Shown piece by piece: positions 27,210-36,454 of a stretch of DNA of 64,000 bases. The notes below the pieces were generated by a model, which saw only the letters and a program-made list of their open reading frames with translations, was not told the DNA's origin and made no database searches. The position numbers and the translations under genes are program-made. This DNA is from Burkholderia sp. Ax-1724. Its GTDB lineage: Bacteria > Pseudomonadota > Gammaproteobacteria > Burkholderiales > Burkholderiaceae. Position 1 is the first letter of the stretch. Each line of letters starts with the position of its first letter. The stretch is taken from positions 372,001 to 436,000 of the forward strand of contig NZ_VWWL01000002.1 of the NCBI RefSeq assembly GCF_011752995.1, in the 5' to 3' direction.

Positions 27210-28577
27210 ATGATGAAGAAGTGCAGAATCGTAGTTGTGTTTGCTGCCGCGCTTGCCGCATCGTTGACGATCGGGATCGCGGTAGCGGCGGACGATCTCA
27301 CGCCCGAGGGCGGAGATCGATCGGCAAGTAGCGACGGCGCCGTTCCGGCCTACGTGGGCAGGCAGCCGCCCGATCCCGGCTGGGAGTACGGGAAATATCG
27401 CGGTGATTTCTGGAAGCATCGGAATGAGAAGCTGCTCTATTCGATCGACTCCTCGAATGTCGACAAATACGCAGACAAGCTGACGCCCGGCCAGATCCAG
27501 CTTGTCAAGCAGGAAAAGGGCTATCGGATGGACGTCTATCCGTCGCACCGTGAATGCCAGTTGCCGGATTCGGTAGCACAGAACTCGAAAGCGAATCTAA
27601 CCGCTGCGAAGCTCGATTCGAGCGGCGAAATGGTGCAGACAGCGATTTTCCCTAGCGTGCCGTTTCCGCAGCCAAAAAACGGTGCTGAAGCGATTCTGAA
27701 CTACGTGTTGCGGTACCGGGGCGAAGGTCAGGAGTGGCCGTCGGTGGTGACGTCTGTTTCCCCACGTCCGGGTAGCAGCGACTGGATCGATGTGCTCAGC
27801 ACGTCGACTGTGTATTATCCGGTGGGCAAACTGGGCAAGACCACACCGCAGGACGTTGATCAGTTCACTCAGGGCCTCTACTTCCAGATGAATTCGCCAG
27901 CCGCGCTGGCGGGACAGGCGCTTGTACAGCGCCAATACTTCGACAAGGATACGGAAACGTACTATTACTTTCCCGGACAGCGTCGGGTGAGGCGCATGCC
28001 GGCCTATACACACGACGCGCCGGCGATTGGCTTCGAGAATCAGTACCTGATTGATGAAGTCAATATGTTCTTTGGCTCGATCGACCGCTTCAACTGGCGA
28101 CTCGTCGGCAAGCGCGAGATGATCGTGCCATACGACTCCTTCGGCATGTACAACTTCAACGACAAGCTGCATGACGTTGCAACGCCGAACGGCATTGCCG
28201 CCAATCATCGACGCTACGAGGTGCACCGCGTGTGGGTTGTCGAGGCGACGCTCAAACCCACCGCGCGCCACGTTGCGTCGAAGAAGGTGTTCTATCTGGA
28301 CGAGGACAGCTGGCTGGCGCTCGTCGGCGAAGACTACGACGCCCAGGGCAAGCTGTGGAAGGTGCGGGAAAGTTACCCGATCCCGGTATGGGAACTGGAC
28401 GGCGCCTGCGATAACGAACCGTTCGTGCAATACGATCTGATCAACGGACGTTATGTATTCGATTTATCGACTATTGGCCAGGGTAAGGACATTCATTGGT
28501 ACAAGCAGATCACCGGTCCACAATTCAAGTCCGACTTCTACTCGGCGGAATCACTGAGGTCGGTCAGCGAACGCTAA
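27210..28577 (+). CDS. DUF1329 domain-containing exported protein (LolA-like)
   Basis: A 455-residue exported protein with a signal peptide (MMKKCRIVVVFAAALAASLT, cleavage near AVAADD). It matches DUF1329 along its length: ELTPEGGDR-like DLTPEGGDRSASSDGAVPAY at the start, the central YFPGQRRVRRMPAYTHDAP and YDSFGMYNFNDKL, and the tail QYDLINGRYVFDLSTIGQGK. DUF1329 proteins resemble LolA/LolB-fold lipid carriers and are usually encoded with DUF1302, an MMPL/RND pump and a YCF48 protein, all three of which lie at 44562-49824, separated from this gene by about 16 kb. A relic of a second DUF1329 gene sits right in front of that cluster. Likely involved in transport of a hydrophobic substrate across the envelope. 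Confidence 0.92.
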   Translation: MMKKCRIVVVFAAALAASLTIGIAVAADDLTPEGGDRSASSDGAVPAYVGRQPPDPGWEYGKYRGDFWKHRNEKLLYSIDSSNVDKYADKLTPGQIQLVKQEKGYRMDVYPSHRECQLPDSVAQNSKANLTAAKLDSSGEMVQTAIFPSVPFPQPKNGAEAILNYVLRYRGEGQEWPSVVTSVSPRPGSSDWIDVLSTSTVYYPVGKLGKTTPQDVDQFTQGLYFQMNSPAALAGQALVQRQYFDKDTETYYYFPGQRRVRRMPAYTHDAPAIGFENQYLIDEVNMFFGSIDRFNWRLVGKREMIVPYDSFGMYNFNDKLHDVATPNGIAANHRRYEVHRVWVVEATLKPTARHVASKKVFYLDEDSWLALVGEDYDAQGKLWKVRESYPIPVWELDGACDNEPFVQYDLINGRYVFDLSTIGQGKDIHWYKQITGPQFKSDFYSAESLRSVSER

Positions 28578-28961
28578 CGCCCTTTGATAAATGAAGAAAG
28601 CCGATGTGTGCCTTAGGTGCATGTCGGCCCCAAAAAAGACGGGACAGAGATGCGTGCCAGAGAGGTTGTACAGAAAACTGCGTGAATGTTCGCAGTTTCA
28701 GGAACTTTGACGCTAAACGTATACCGCTCAACCCTGACTGAGGCCATGAAGGATGAGGGTGGAAAACAGGCTCTCTTCGCGCGCGAAGTCGTACTGGCAT
28801 AGCATTGAAATTTTTTTGTCTATTCAGATAAGTATTCCTTATTTTTTACATGGACTTGGCGAGAAACGGATCGTCGGTGGCCCGACGTGAGGCGTGGCTC
28901 ACGGTACCAAATCAAGGCTGACCGATTCAACGCTTAACAACCGTACTATCAGGAGACAATC
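28578..28961. other. Intergenic region before the saccharopine-dehydrogenase-like gene
   Basis: No gene seen. An AT-rich patch at 28805-28850 stands out and could hold a promoter (TTGTCT, 17 bases, TTATTT), though the -10 is poor. No copy of the TAGGTCA cassette is present. Confidence 0.4.
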
Positions 28962-30092
28962 GTGGTAAAGCACCCCGTCGTCATCTATGGCGCAAGCGGT
29001 TACACTGGCATGCTGATCATGGACTGGTTGATCGACCAGAACATCCCGTTCACCGCGGTCGCGCGCAACGCGGGGCGCGCGAAGGAAATGATGGCGCAGC
29101 GCGTCGTGCGCCTCGAGTCGGCGAACTACGAGATCATTGAAGCCGAACACAACGTTGACTCACTTGTCGCTGCCTTCCGCGGCGCGAAGGTTGTGTGCAA
29201 CACCGTTGGACCGTTTTCCAATTTTGGGCTTGTCGGCGTCGAAGCAGCGCTTAAAGCAGGCTGCCATCACCTGGATACCACTGGCGAGCAGATTTACATC
29301 CGCCAGGTGCGCGATCAATTTGGGGAACTGTATCGGCAGGCAGGTCTGCTCGTGTCCCCTTCGAATGCATACATGTACTCCTTCGCCGAAATTGCCGCCG
29401 AGTTGGCGCTCGAGACGCCGGGTGTCGATGCGCTCGAGACCGCCACGTTGTGTCGCGGACCGCGTGAAACGGCAGGGGTGAGCGTGGGTTCGGCAGCGAC
29501 GATCTTCGAGGGCGCCCGGAACGAACAGTGTTACTTGTGGGAGAACAAGCTGCAGCCGCACGCTCCGCAAGCGTCGTTTAACGTAGTTGACCCCGCGTTC
29601 ATGCAACCGGTCTTCTCGCTGCCGTGGGGCGGCACGTCGCTACCCGTCTACTTCGAGCATGATCCGCGTGTGCGTAGTTGCATTTCGTGCGTCGGTTTCT
29701 ACGACAACAATGTGATGCAAGCCGTGCACGGGTTCGAGCAGAAATGGCAAGCCGAGTACAGCCATCTGCCGCGGGAACAGCAGGATGCGATTCTGAAGCA
29801 GGTCGTCGATTCGACTACGCCGACGATGCCGCCACGAGAACGTACGACGATTCAGCGCACCGTTGACTTCGCTATCGGCCGCGGACAAATGTCTTCGGTG
29901 CGTGCAACGTTGCATGGCGTCACGCCATACATCTCCACCGGCGCCATTCATGCCGCCGGTGTCGTCAAGCTACTGGACGGCGACACTGCCAAGGTCGGTT
30001 TCGCGTCCGGCTCGAAGGCGTTCGGACACCGCTACCTGCTCGGCTTCTTGGAGCAGCGGGGGTTGGCTCGCGCCACGATCTCCCAGCTGTAA
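28962..30092 (+). CDS. Saccharopine dehydrogenase-like oxidoreductase (trans-acting enoyl reductase-like)
   Basis: A 376-residue protein with an N-terminal Rossmann fold: VVIYGASGYTGMLIMDWLID (GASGYTG nucleotide loop), IPFTAVARNAGRAKEMM, and VVCNTVGPFSNFGLVGVEAA followed by HHLDTTGE. This is the pattern of saccharopine-dehydrogenase NADP-binding domain proteins such as mycobacterial trans-acting enoyl reductases. The C-terminal half is specific to a bacterial subgroup I cannot name with certainty. It probably reduces an unsaturated acyl-CoA or a C=N bond. It precedes a small exported protein, an acyl-CoA ligase and a thiolase in an apparent operon (28962-33284). An AGGAGA site lies upstream of the ATG. 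Confidence 0.85.
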   Translation: MVKHPVVIYGASGYTGMLIMDWLIDQNIPFTAVARNAGRAKEMMAQRVVRLESANYEIIEAEHNVDSLVAAFRGAKVVCNTVGPFSNFGLVGVEAALKAGCHHLDTTGEQIYIRQVRDQFGELYRQAGLLVSPSNAYMYSFAEIAAELALETPGVDALETATLCRGPRETAGVSVGSAATIFEGARNEQCYLWENKLQPHAPQASFNVVDPAFMQPVFSLPWGGTSLPVYFEHDPRVRSCISCVGFYDNNVMQAVHGFEQKWQAEYSHLPREQQDAILKQVVDSTTPTMPPRERTTIQRTVDFAIGRGQMSSVRATLHGVTPYISTGAIHAAGVVKLLDGDTAKVGFASGSKAFGHRYLLGFLEQRGLARATISQL

Positions 30093-30214
30093 CCGTAATT
30101 GTCGTGCGGCCATGATCAAGTCGTCGGGCCGCAGCAGAACACACACCAGAGCACGCCCCGCAAGCCGTCTTTGGGGAGCTGCGCCGAGAATCAGTTGAGA
30201 AGGAGGGGGACTCC

Positions 30215-30472
30215 ATGCAACTTAAGCACATTGGTATTGCTGCAGCGGTCGCGGCGGCCGGGCTGGTGGCAGCCTACCCATGGGCGGAGGCAGATCGCAT
30301 TGGCATGTTCGACCTGTTCGCGAAGTCAGCGCGCACGGATGCTGGCACCGGTAGCAGGAGTAACTCCGACTCATACACGCGGGGCCACCGAACGGACTGG
30401 TCCGATGACCCATACACGGAAGGCATGGGCAGCCCCGTCATCGGCCCGCAGTTGATCCCAAGGAATATGTAA
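30215..30472 (+). CDS. Small hypothetical exported or membrane-anchored protein
   Basis: An 85-residue protein with a strong AAGGAGGGG ribosome-binding site and a hydrophobic N-terminus (MQLKHIGIAAAVAAAGLVAA) that could be a signal peptide or anchor. The rest is polar, Asp/Ser/Arg-rich (SNSDSYTRGHRTDWSDDPYT) and lacks cysteines, ending in GPQLIPRNM. I do not recognise it. Its stop codon is immediately followed by the ATG of the acyl-CoA ligase gene (30473), so translation is tightly coupled, and that supports a real gene. It may be a periplasmic accessory of the pathway. Confidence 0.7.
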   Translation: MQLKHIGIAAAVAAAGLVAAYPWAEADRIGMFDLFAKSARTDAGTGSRSNSDSYTRGHRTDWSDDPYTEGMGSPVIGPQLIPRNM

Positions 30473-32026
30473 ATGGCAATTATTGATTTTTTCGACCGTG
30501 GGTGGCGTATCAACCCTCACGGCATCGCTTATATCCAGGGCGAACGCAGTTTTTCGTTCCAGGAGATCGGTGAGCTTTCGTGCCGCGTCGCCAATGGGCT
30601 GATCGCTACCGGGTTCGAGAAGGAAGCGAAGGCCGCAGTCTGGGCAGACAACGACGTGATCGCCTGGGGCTGCGGACTCGGCATTTGGCGTGCCGGCATG
30701 GTGTACATCCCCGTGAACGGGCGCAACGCACCGGCCGAGAACCAGCCTGTGCTCGACGCCTTCGACTGCGAGGCGCTGTTCTTCCAGCATGCCTTCGCGC
30801 CAGCGGTCGAGGCGCTGCGTGACAGTTTGCCGAAGATCAAGCTTTGGGTGTGCATTGACAGCGATTTGCCGTGGGCGCCGTCGCTCGAAACGTGGAGCGC
30901 CGGTCAATCGTCGACCATGCCGCGCGTCGATTACGACATGGACGACATCGTCACGCTGTCGGCCACCGGGGGCACGACGGGCGCGCCTAAAGGCGTGATG
31001 AACACGCATCGCGCGTTTCAGACGTACTTCGCGCAATTCATGATCGCTTTCCCGTATGGCACGCAGCGCCCAGTGAATCTTGCCGCCGCTCCGATGACGC
31101 ACACCGCCGGGATGATGTCGCTTCCGTGCACGGCGCGCGGCGGCACTGTGGTCGTGCTGCCGAAGCCGGATCCCGCACTGCTGCTGGCCGCCATCGCCAG
31201 GCACCGCGTCACCGAATTTTTCCTGCCACCGACGGTCATCTATCGCCTGCTTGATATTCCGGGCATTGAGCAGCAGGACTTCTCGTCGCTCAAGTACTTT
31301 CTCTACGGCGCCGCACCGATGTCGGTGGAAAAGCTCAAGCGCGCGATCGAGGTGTTCGGCCCGGTCATGGCCGGTGGTTATGGGCAGACCGAAGCCGCGG
31401 CATCGATTTCCAACATGGCACCGGACGAGCATTTCGTTGACGGCAAGATCGCTTCCGATGAACGGCTGTCTTCGGTGGGCCGTCCGAACCCGCTGATCCA
31501 CGTCGAGATCATGAACGATTGCGGCGATATCCTGCCGCAAGGCGAGACCGGTGAAATCTGCGTGCGTGGCGACCTCATCATGAAGGGCTACCACAAGGCC
31601 CCGGACAAGACTGCCGAAACCATCATCGACGGTTGGCTGCACACCGGTGACATCGGCCACCTCGACGCCGAGGGCTACCTTCACATCACCGACCGCAAGA
31701 AGGACATGATCATCAGCGGCGGCTTCAACGTCTACCCGAGCGAAGTCGAGCAGGTCATCTGGGCACACCCGGCGGTGCAGGATTGCGCGGTGATCGGTGT
31801 ACCCGACGAGAAGTGGGGCGAGGCGGTAAAGGCAGTCGTGGAACTCAATGCGGGTCAGACCGTGAGTGCCGAGACACTTGTTGCTCTGTGCAAGGAGAAG
31901 CTCGGGGGAGTCAAGGCGCCGAAGAGCGTGGACTTCGTGGCCGCGCTGCCGCGCAGCGTCATCGGCAAGGTGCTGAAGAAAGACCTGCGAGAACAGTACT
32001 GGCAAGGCCTGCAACGCAAGATCTGA
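30473..32026 (+). CDS. Acyl-CoA synthetase (AMP-forming, class I adenylate-forming)
   Basis: A 517-residue ANL-superfamily ligase that activates a carboxylic acid as the acyl-adenylate and then the CoA thioester. Core motifs in order: P-loop LSATGGTTGAPKGVMNTHRA (about residue 165), the A5 motif GGYGQTEAAAS (about 303), A7 HTGDIGHLDAEGYLHITDRK, hinge/A8 KKDMIISGGFNVYPSEVEQV (about 408) and A10 with the catalytic Lys in SVIGKVLKKDLRE. The N-terminal domain shows WADNDVIAWGCGLGIWRAGM typical of fatty-acid and aromatic-acid ligases. It directly abuts the small gene 30215-30472 and precedes the thiolase by 16 bases. Substrate unknown. Confidence 0.95.
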   Translation: MAIIDFFDRGWRINPHGIAYIQGERSFSFQEIGELSCRVANGLIATGFEKEAKAAVWADNDVIAWGCGLGIWRAGMVYIPVNGRNAPAENQPVLDAFDCEALFFQHAFAPAVEALRDSLPKIKLWVCIDSDLPWAPSLETWSAGQSSTMPRVDYDMDDIVTLSATGGTTGAPKGVMNTHRAFQTYFAQFMIAFPYGTQRPVNLAAAPMTHTAGMMSLPCTARGGTVVVLPKPDPALLLAAIARHRVTEFFLPPTVIYRLLDIPGIEQQDFSSLKYFLYGAAPMSVEKLKRAIEVFGPVMAGGYGQTEAAASISNMAPDEHFVDGKIASDERLSSVGRPNPLIHVEIMNDCGDILPQGETGEICVRGDLIMKGYHKAPDKTAETIIDGWLHTGDIGHLDAEGYLHITDRKKDMIISGGFNVYPSEVEQVIWAHPAVQDCAVIGVPDEKWGEAVKAVVELNAGQTVSAETLVALCKEKLGGVKAPKSVDFVAALPRSVIGKVLKKDLREQYWQGLQRKI

Positions 32027-32042
32027 CGAGAGCGATAAAAGA

Positions 32043-33284
32043 ATGAGCAACATCTACATTGCCGGTATCTCCATGACAGTGTTCGGCCGGCACTTCGAAC
32101 GTAGCCTCGACGATCTGGCCGGCGAGGTACTGCGCGGCGCGTTGAAAGATGCCGGTTGCGGCGCCAACGCGATTGGCGCGGCTTACTACTCGGGCGTCAC
32201 TAACGGCATGCTGCAGGGCCAGTTATCGATTCCGGGTCAGGTCGTACTCAGCAAGATCGGGATCGAAGGAATTCCGGTGTTCAATCTCGAGAATGCCTGT
32301 GCGAGCGGCAGTACCGCGGTACATCTGGCGATACAGCATCTGCGTGCAGGTGGCAGCGATGTTGCGCTGGCGCTCGGCGTAGAAAAGATGAACGTCGAGG
32401 ACAAGTCGAGGACGTTCGCACTGTTCGAGACAGGCTGGGATGTGTCGAGGATCGAGGAGAACTTTGCGGCGTTGACGAAGCTGGGAGATGGCATCGTGCC
32501 GCCGCCCGGCTCGGAGTCTGACCGACCCTACAGCCGCTTTATGGCGGTTTACGCCGCGCTATGCCGGTATCACATGAAGACCTACGGCACGACGCAACGT
32601 CAGATCGCCGCGGTCTCTGCGAAGAACCACGGGCACTCGGTGCATAACCCGCTTTCACAGTTCCGAAAGACGTTTACGATCGACGAGGTACTCGCAGCGC
32701 CGCCGATCACGTATCCCATCACGTTGCCGATGTGCGCGCCTGTCACGGACGGTGCGGCCGCCGCCATCTTGTGTACCGAGGAGGGCTTGCGACGCATCGG
32801 TGCCGATCGCAGCCGCTGTATCCGGGTCGCGGCAAGCGTGCTCCGCAGCTCCACCCCTCGCCGTATCGACGAACCGGAGAAGAACATTGGCCGCCTTGCC
32901 GCGCTTCAGGCGTACGAGCAGGCTGGCCTGAGCCCCGAGGACATGGACGTGGCCGAGCTTCATGATGCTTCGGCAATGGGGGAGATCATTCAGGCCGAAA
33001 ACCTCGGCTTTGTGCAACTGGGCGAAGGCGGTCCCGCTGCCGAGCGCGGCGAGTTTACGATCGGAGGGCGAATTCCGATCAACACGTCGGGCGGGCTCGA
33101 ATCCAAAGGCCATCCGCTCGGCGCGACTGGTATCGGCCAACTGTTCGAGCTGGTCACTCAGCTACGCGGGGAGGCTGGCGCGCGTCAAGTGCAGGGTGCA
33201 CGGCATGCGATTCAAGAAAACGGCGGCGGATTCCAGAGCATCGAAGAAGCCGCGCTTGCGATTCACATCCTGAGCAAGGATTGA
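32043..33284 (+). CDS. Thiolase family protein (SCP-2/SCP-x type)
   Basis: A 413-residue thiolase catalysing the last, thiolytic step of beta-oxidation or side-chain cleavage. Catalytic Cys in NLENACASGSTAVHLAIQHL (about residue 86), the first His in VAELHDASAMGE, the second in GGLESKGHPLGATGIGQLFE. The C-terminal ENGGGFQSIEEAA lacks the cysteine that ordinary thiolases have at this place, as in SCP-2 thiolases and the steroid/branched-chain cleaving group. The usual small DUF35/OB-fold partner is not seen in the window. It is the last gene of the 28962-33284 unit. Confidence 0.94.
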   Translation: MSNIYIAGISMTVFGRHFERSLDDLAGEVLRGALKDAGCGANAIGAAYYSGVTNGMLQGQLSIPGQVVLSKIGIEGIPVFNLENACASGSTAVHLAIQHLRAGGSDVALALGVEKMNVEDKSRTFALFETGWDVSRIEENFAALTKLGDGIVPPPGSESDRPYSRFMAVYAALCRYHMKTYGTTQRQIAAVSAKNHGHSVHNPLSQFRKTFTIDEVLAAPPITYPITLPMCAPVTDGAAAAILCTEEGLRRIGADRSRCIRVAASVLRSSTPRRIDEPEKNIGRLAALQAYEQAGLSPEDMDVAELHDASAMGEIIQAENLGFVQLGEGGPAAERGEFTIGGRIPINTSGGLESKGHPLGATGIGQLFELVTQLRGEAGARQVQGARHAIQENGGGFQSIEEAALAIHILSKD

Positions 33285-33986
33285 TGGAAACAGCGGTCGA
33301 GGTCCGGCCGCTATGTGGTTTGTGATTGTGATGCTGCAGCCGCAAATCACCGGGATCCAATATGGTCAAATCATATTCTCAAAATCTAGCTGAGCGAGCG
33401 ATGAAGACGGCCTGTGCAATATGCATTTGCCCGTTATTTAAAGAAAACGGTCAGATATGGGGCACTACATTTCCAATGCTTTGAACGCTTCCTTGTGCCT
33501 TTTGGTCTTGTCCAGTTCTCTCTTGGCGCTCACAGCGACGCGCCGGATCATAGGTCACTTTGGTGTAGGCAGAACGCATTATTGTGAACTGCGGCTTTCG
33601 ACTTACTCCTCTATAGAGATCGCGAAGTAAGCCGGCGCCGGCTCGTCGTCGACTTCCCTCGAGTGGAAGCGGAATGAGGTAAATGCGGACGCTCCATGCC
33701 GGTAGGGTCGTTGTGAAAGTTGGCGTTTCCCCTAGCTCATTGTTCCTTGATATTAGGTCATTGTGGCTCTATGATTAGGTCATTAAGGCGTATATGGGTG
33801 GCGCATAGTCGCCCATCCAGGACTGTTTAGCTAACTGTGGATCTTCTTCGCCAAAGAACGAGCGAAGAACCGAACCGAGGGCGCTTGGCTTGATAAAGCT
33901 AATTGGCTCATTTGTTAGGAAAATTAACTACAAGCGCTGGGTCTCCATAAATCCAGTTGGCGTGTGCCCAAGATAGGAGCATCGAA
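33285..33986. other. Intergenic region with promoter cassette B
   Basis: About 700 bases without a supported gene. It contains promoter cassette B at 33719-33792 and a weaker TAGGTCACTTTGGTG sequence at 33551. A short minus-strand frame (MIRRVAVSAKRELDKTKRHK and a few more residues near 33460-33555) looks protein-like and may be the tail of a lost gene, but I cannot name it. Confidence 0.5.
33719..33792 (+). promoter_or_regulatory. Promoter cassette copy B
   Basis: -35 TTGATA (33747-33752), 17-base spacer, -10 TATGAT (33770-33775), close to the sigma70 consensus. TAGGTCA repeats at 33754-33760 and 33776-33782, starts 22 bases apart, both in the same orientation and in the same positions relative to -35/-10 as in copies A and C. 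GTTGGCGTTTCCCCT upstream matches the box in the other copies. It drives the acyl-CoA dehydrogenase at 33987 and probably etfA. Confidence 0.78.
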
Positions 33987-35276
33987 ATGATTCGTCTGCA
34001 CAAGTCGGTTGCGTTGCCGTTCGTCGGAATGAGCGGTTTCGAGACGCCGCTGAGCGAAGAGGAAGCCGCAATTCAGAGCACCGTTCATCGTTTCGCGCGT
34101 GACGTGCTGCGTCCTATTGGTCGGGAACTCGACCGCATGAAGCCTGAGGATGTAATCGCTGCCGGGTCGCCGTTCTGGACCGCTATTGTCGAGAGCGCAA
34201 AGCTGGGTCTTGATCCTCAGTTGATCGCCCAGTTTCCGCCGGAGGTTGCTGTCCGAATCGAGTCGCTCATCGGCGAAGAGTTGGGCTGGGGCGATCCAGG
34301 TATTGCCGTCTCGATGGGCGTGACAATGATGCCATTGTTGATGGCGCACTCAGTAGGCAATCAGGAGCTGATCGATATGTGCACGAACAAGATCGGCTGC
34401 TGGATGAACACGCAGCCGGACCGTGGTTCGGATTCCGCGATTCTGTGTCGCGGAGAGCTTGGCGCATATGGCAAACAATCGGTAGGCAACATTACTGCGA
34501 AGGTGGGAGCCGACGAGATCGTCATCAACGGGCAGTATTCGTCGTGGGTGTCGAACGGGACTGTGGCGCAGGTGGGCCTCGCTTATATGGCGGCGGACTA
34601 TGGTGACGGTTTCTACGGTGCCGGCGAGCAGAGCGGCATGACCAATGGTATCGGCATGATTATTCCGTTGGATCTGCCAGGAATTTCGCGCGGCAAGCCG
34701 CTCGACAAGATCGGTCAGCGCTCGCTGCCGCAGGGTGAGATCTATTTCGATAACGTGAAGGTACCGAAGCGCTTTGCGATTGCGCTGAAGGACGAGTATC
34801 TCGGCAACCTCACTTCAGCGTGGTCGTACGCCGGTACGCACATGTGCCAGGTGTTTGTCGGCACGGCGCGTGCGGCCCTCGAGCTTGCGCTCGAGTATTG
34901 CCACGAGCGCAAGCAGGGCGGCGCGTCGCTGATTGATCATCAACTGACACAGTTCCGCATCGGCGAGATGGTGCGCCGTCTGGAGACCGCGCGTGCGATC
35001 GCGCGCCGCACCCTTGCGTTCTCGCGGATATCGCCGCGGGCCCACCCTTATGTGACCGCGATGGGTAAAGTGAGTGTGACCGAAGAAGCGATGAAGATCG
35101 TGCACGAAGCATTTCAACTGTTTGGCGCCAATGGCACGACGCGCGAATTTCCGATCGAGAAGCTGTTCCGCGACGTACGCTCGGCGCTGATCGAGGACGG
35201 TGAGAACTACATCGCGACGACGCGTCTGGGTCTGCTGGCGAGCCAGCTCTACCAGAACGGGTGGGGCAAGCAATAG
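33987..35276 (+). CDS. Acyl-CoA dehydrogenase family protein
   Basis: A 429-residue FAD-dependent acyl-CoA dehydrogenase of a divergent branch. ATG at 33987 chosen because of the TAGGAG site and natural N-terminus MIRLHKSVALPFVGMSGFET; an in-frame extension to 33957 lacks a site. Features: QSTVHRFARDVLRPIGRELD, LIGEELGWGDPGIAVSMGVT, a beta-domain (TAKVGADEIVINGQYSSWVS) and the C-terminal helices ending FQLFGANGTTREFPIEKLFR, then RSALIEDGENYIA where the Glu of GEN may be the catalytic base. The canonical TEP.AGS signature is altered (TQPDRGSDSAILC). First gene after promoter cassette B. Electrons would normally go to ETF, whose alpha gene follows, but the beta gene is deleted (35279-35440). 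Confidence 0.9.
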   Translation: MIRLHKSVALPFVGMSGFETPLSEEEAAIQSTVHRFARDVLRPIGRELDRMKPEDVIAAGSPFWTAIVESAKLGLDPQLIAQFPPEVAVRIESLIGEELGWGDPGIAVSMGVTMMPLLMAHSVGNQELIDMCTNKIGCWMNTQPDRGSDSAILCRGELGAYGKQSVGNITAKVGADEIVINGQYSSWVSNGTVAQVGLAYMAADYGDGFYGAGEQSGMTNGIGMIIPLDLPGISRGKPLDKIGQRSLPQGEIYFDNVKVPKRFAIALKDEYLGNLTSAWSYAGTHMCQVFVGTARAALELALEYCHERKQGGASLIDHQLTQFRIGEMVRRLETARAIARRTLAFSRISPRAHPYVTAMGKVSVTEEAMKIVHEAFQLFGANGTTREFPIEKLFRDVRSALIEDGENYIATTRLGLLASQLYQNGWGKQ

Positions 35277-35278
35277 GG

Positions 35279-35440
35279 GTCGTCGTGGATACGGTCAGGG
35301 CGGGAGATATCAGCGTCGACGTGACGTCGCGTCTGAATGCGCTGAAGGTCAGCGAGCCGCCGAGGCGCGCGCCCGGTGTGATGGTTCCTGACGTGAAGAC
35401 GCTGATCGAGAGGTTGAAGGTCGAAGCGAAGGTGCTGTAA
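35279..35440 (+). pseudogene. etfB relic (last 53 codons of electron transfer flavoprotein beta)
   Basis: The frame VDTVRAGDISVDVTSRLNAL, then KVSEPPRRAPGVMVPDVKTL and IERLKVEAKVL-stop is the unmistakable C-terminus of EtfB (…PRLKTLKVSEPPKR..G..VPDV..LV.KLKNEAKVL). About four fifths of the gene, including the AMP/FAD-side residues, is missing. The junction lies just 2 bases after the stop of the acyl-CoA dehydrogenase, so a deletion fused that gene to the etfB tail. The etfA start follows 15 bases later, as in normal etfBA operons. Confidence 0.9.
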
Positions 35441-35455
35441 AGGGAGCGGATAGAA

Positions 35456-36400
35456 ATGAAGATTCTGGTAATCGCCGAACATGAAAATGTATTGATAAGG
35501 ATCGCTACGTTAAATGCCGTTGCAGCTGCGGCAATTGTTGCCACCCTCGTGGAAGCCGACATTCATGTGCTGGTGGCAGGTCACGATGTGGGCGATGTCG
35601 CGAATGCCGCAGCGAAGCTCCCTGGGGTTGAGAAAGTGCTTGTGGCCGACGAGCCGCAACTCGCAGACGGCCTCGCGGAGAATGTTGCTGCAACCGCGCT
35701 GAATCTTGCGGCGAGTTATTCGCACATCTTCGTGCCGGCGACTGCATATGGGAAGAATATCGCACCGCGTATTGCAGCGAAGCTTGACGCCGCCCAGATT
35801 TCGGACATCACCGCAGTTGAAAGTGCCGACACATTCGAGCGCCCGATCTACGCCGGCAATGCGATCGCGACAGTTCAATCGTCGGATCCCATCAAGGTGA
35901 TCACGGTACGGTCCACGGGCTTTGACGCGGTGGCAACCGAAGGCGGCTGCGCAGCCATTGAGAAGATCGAAGCTGCGCCCGATGCTGGTGTATCGCAGTT
36001 CGTGAGCCGCGCAGTGACGAAACTCGATCGCCCGGAGCTAACGAGCGCAAAGATCATCGTGTCGGGAGGTCGCGGCCTCGGTAGCGGGGAGAACTACAAG
36101 ACAGTGCTGGAGCCGCTGGCGGACAAGCTGACTGCTGCGCTTGGTGCGTCGCGTGCGGCAGTGGATGCAGGTTTCGCACCGAACGACTACCAGGTGGGTC
36201 AGACCGGCAAGATCGTCGCGCCACAGCTATACATCGCGGTCGGTATATCGGGAGCGATTCAGCACTTGGCCGGCATGAAGGATTCGAGGGTAATCGTCGC
36301 AATCAATACGGATCAGGAAGCGCCGATTTTCAGTGTGGCGGATTATGGCCTTGTCGGTGATCTGTTCAAGGTGGTGCCGGAACTGATGGTGGCGATCTGA
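35456..36400 (+). CDS. etfA: Electron transfer flavoprotein subunit alpha
   Basis: A 314-residue EtfA, binds the FAD of ETF and passes electrons from acyl-CoA dehydrogenases to ETF:quinone oxidoreductase. Recognisable parts: [12 protein letters not shown], the domain-I sheet, and the FAD domain with [20 protein letters not shown] (about residue 200), [40 protein letters not shown] and [20 protein letters not shown]. All FAD-contacting motifs are intact, so the subunit could fold. Its normal partner EtfB is reduced to a tail in this locus, so function depends on an EtfB encoded elsewhere. Good GGGAG-type site upstream. Confidence 0.95.
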   Translation: MKILVIAEHENVLIRIATLNAVAAAAIVATLVEADIHVLVAGHDVGDVANAAAKLPGVEKVLVADEPQLADGLAENVAATALNLAASYSHIFVPATAYGKNIAPRIAAKLDAAQISDITAVESADTFERPIYAGNAIATVQSSDPIKVITVRSTGFDAVATEGGCAAIEKIEAAPDAGVSQFVSRAVTKLDRPELTSAKIIVSGGRGLGSGENYKTVLEPLADKLTAALGASRAAVDAGFAPNDYQVGQTGKIVAPQLYIAVGISGAIQHLAGMKDSRVIVAINTDQEAPIFSVADYGLVGDLFKVVPELMVAI

Positions 36401-36454
36401 TTGAACGGGCCGGCGAATAAATTAAGAATCTGACTAGATGTTGAGGCGAAAATC

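Noticed and set aside
33285..33330. Hairpin AGCGG...CCGCT after the thiolase gene as terminator
   Set aside because: Only a 5-base stem with a long loop and no T-run; too weak to call.
33460..33555. Minus-strand 28-residue frame ending KRHKEAFKALEM
   Set aside because: Could be the tail of a lost gene, but too short to identify.
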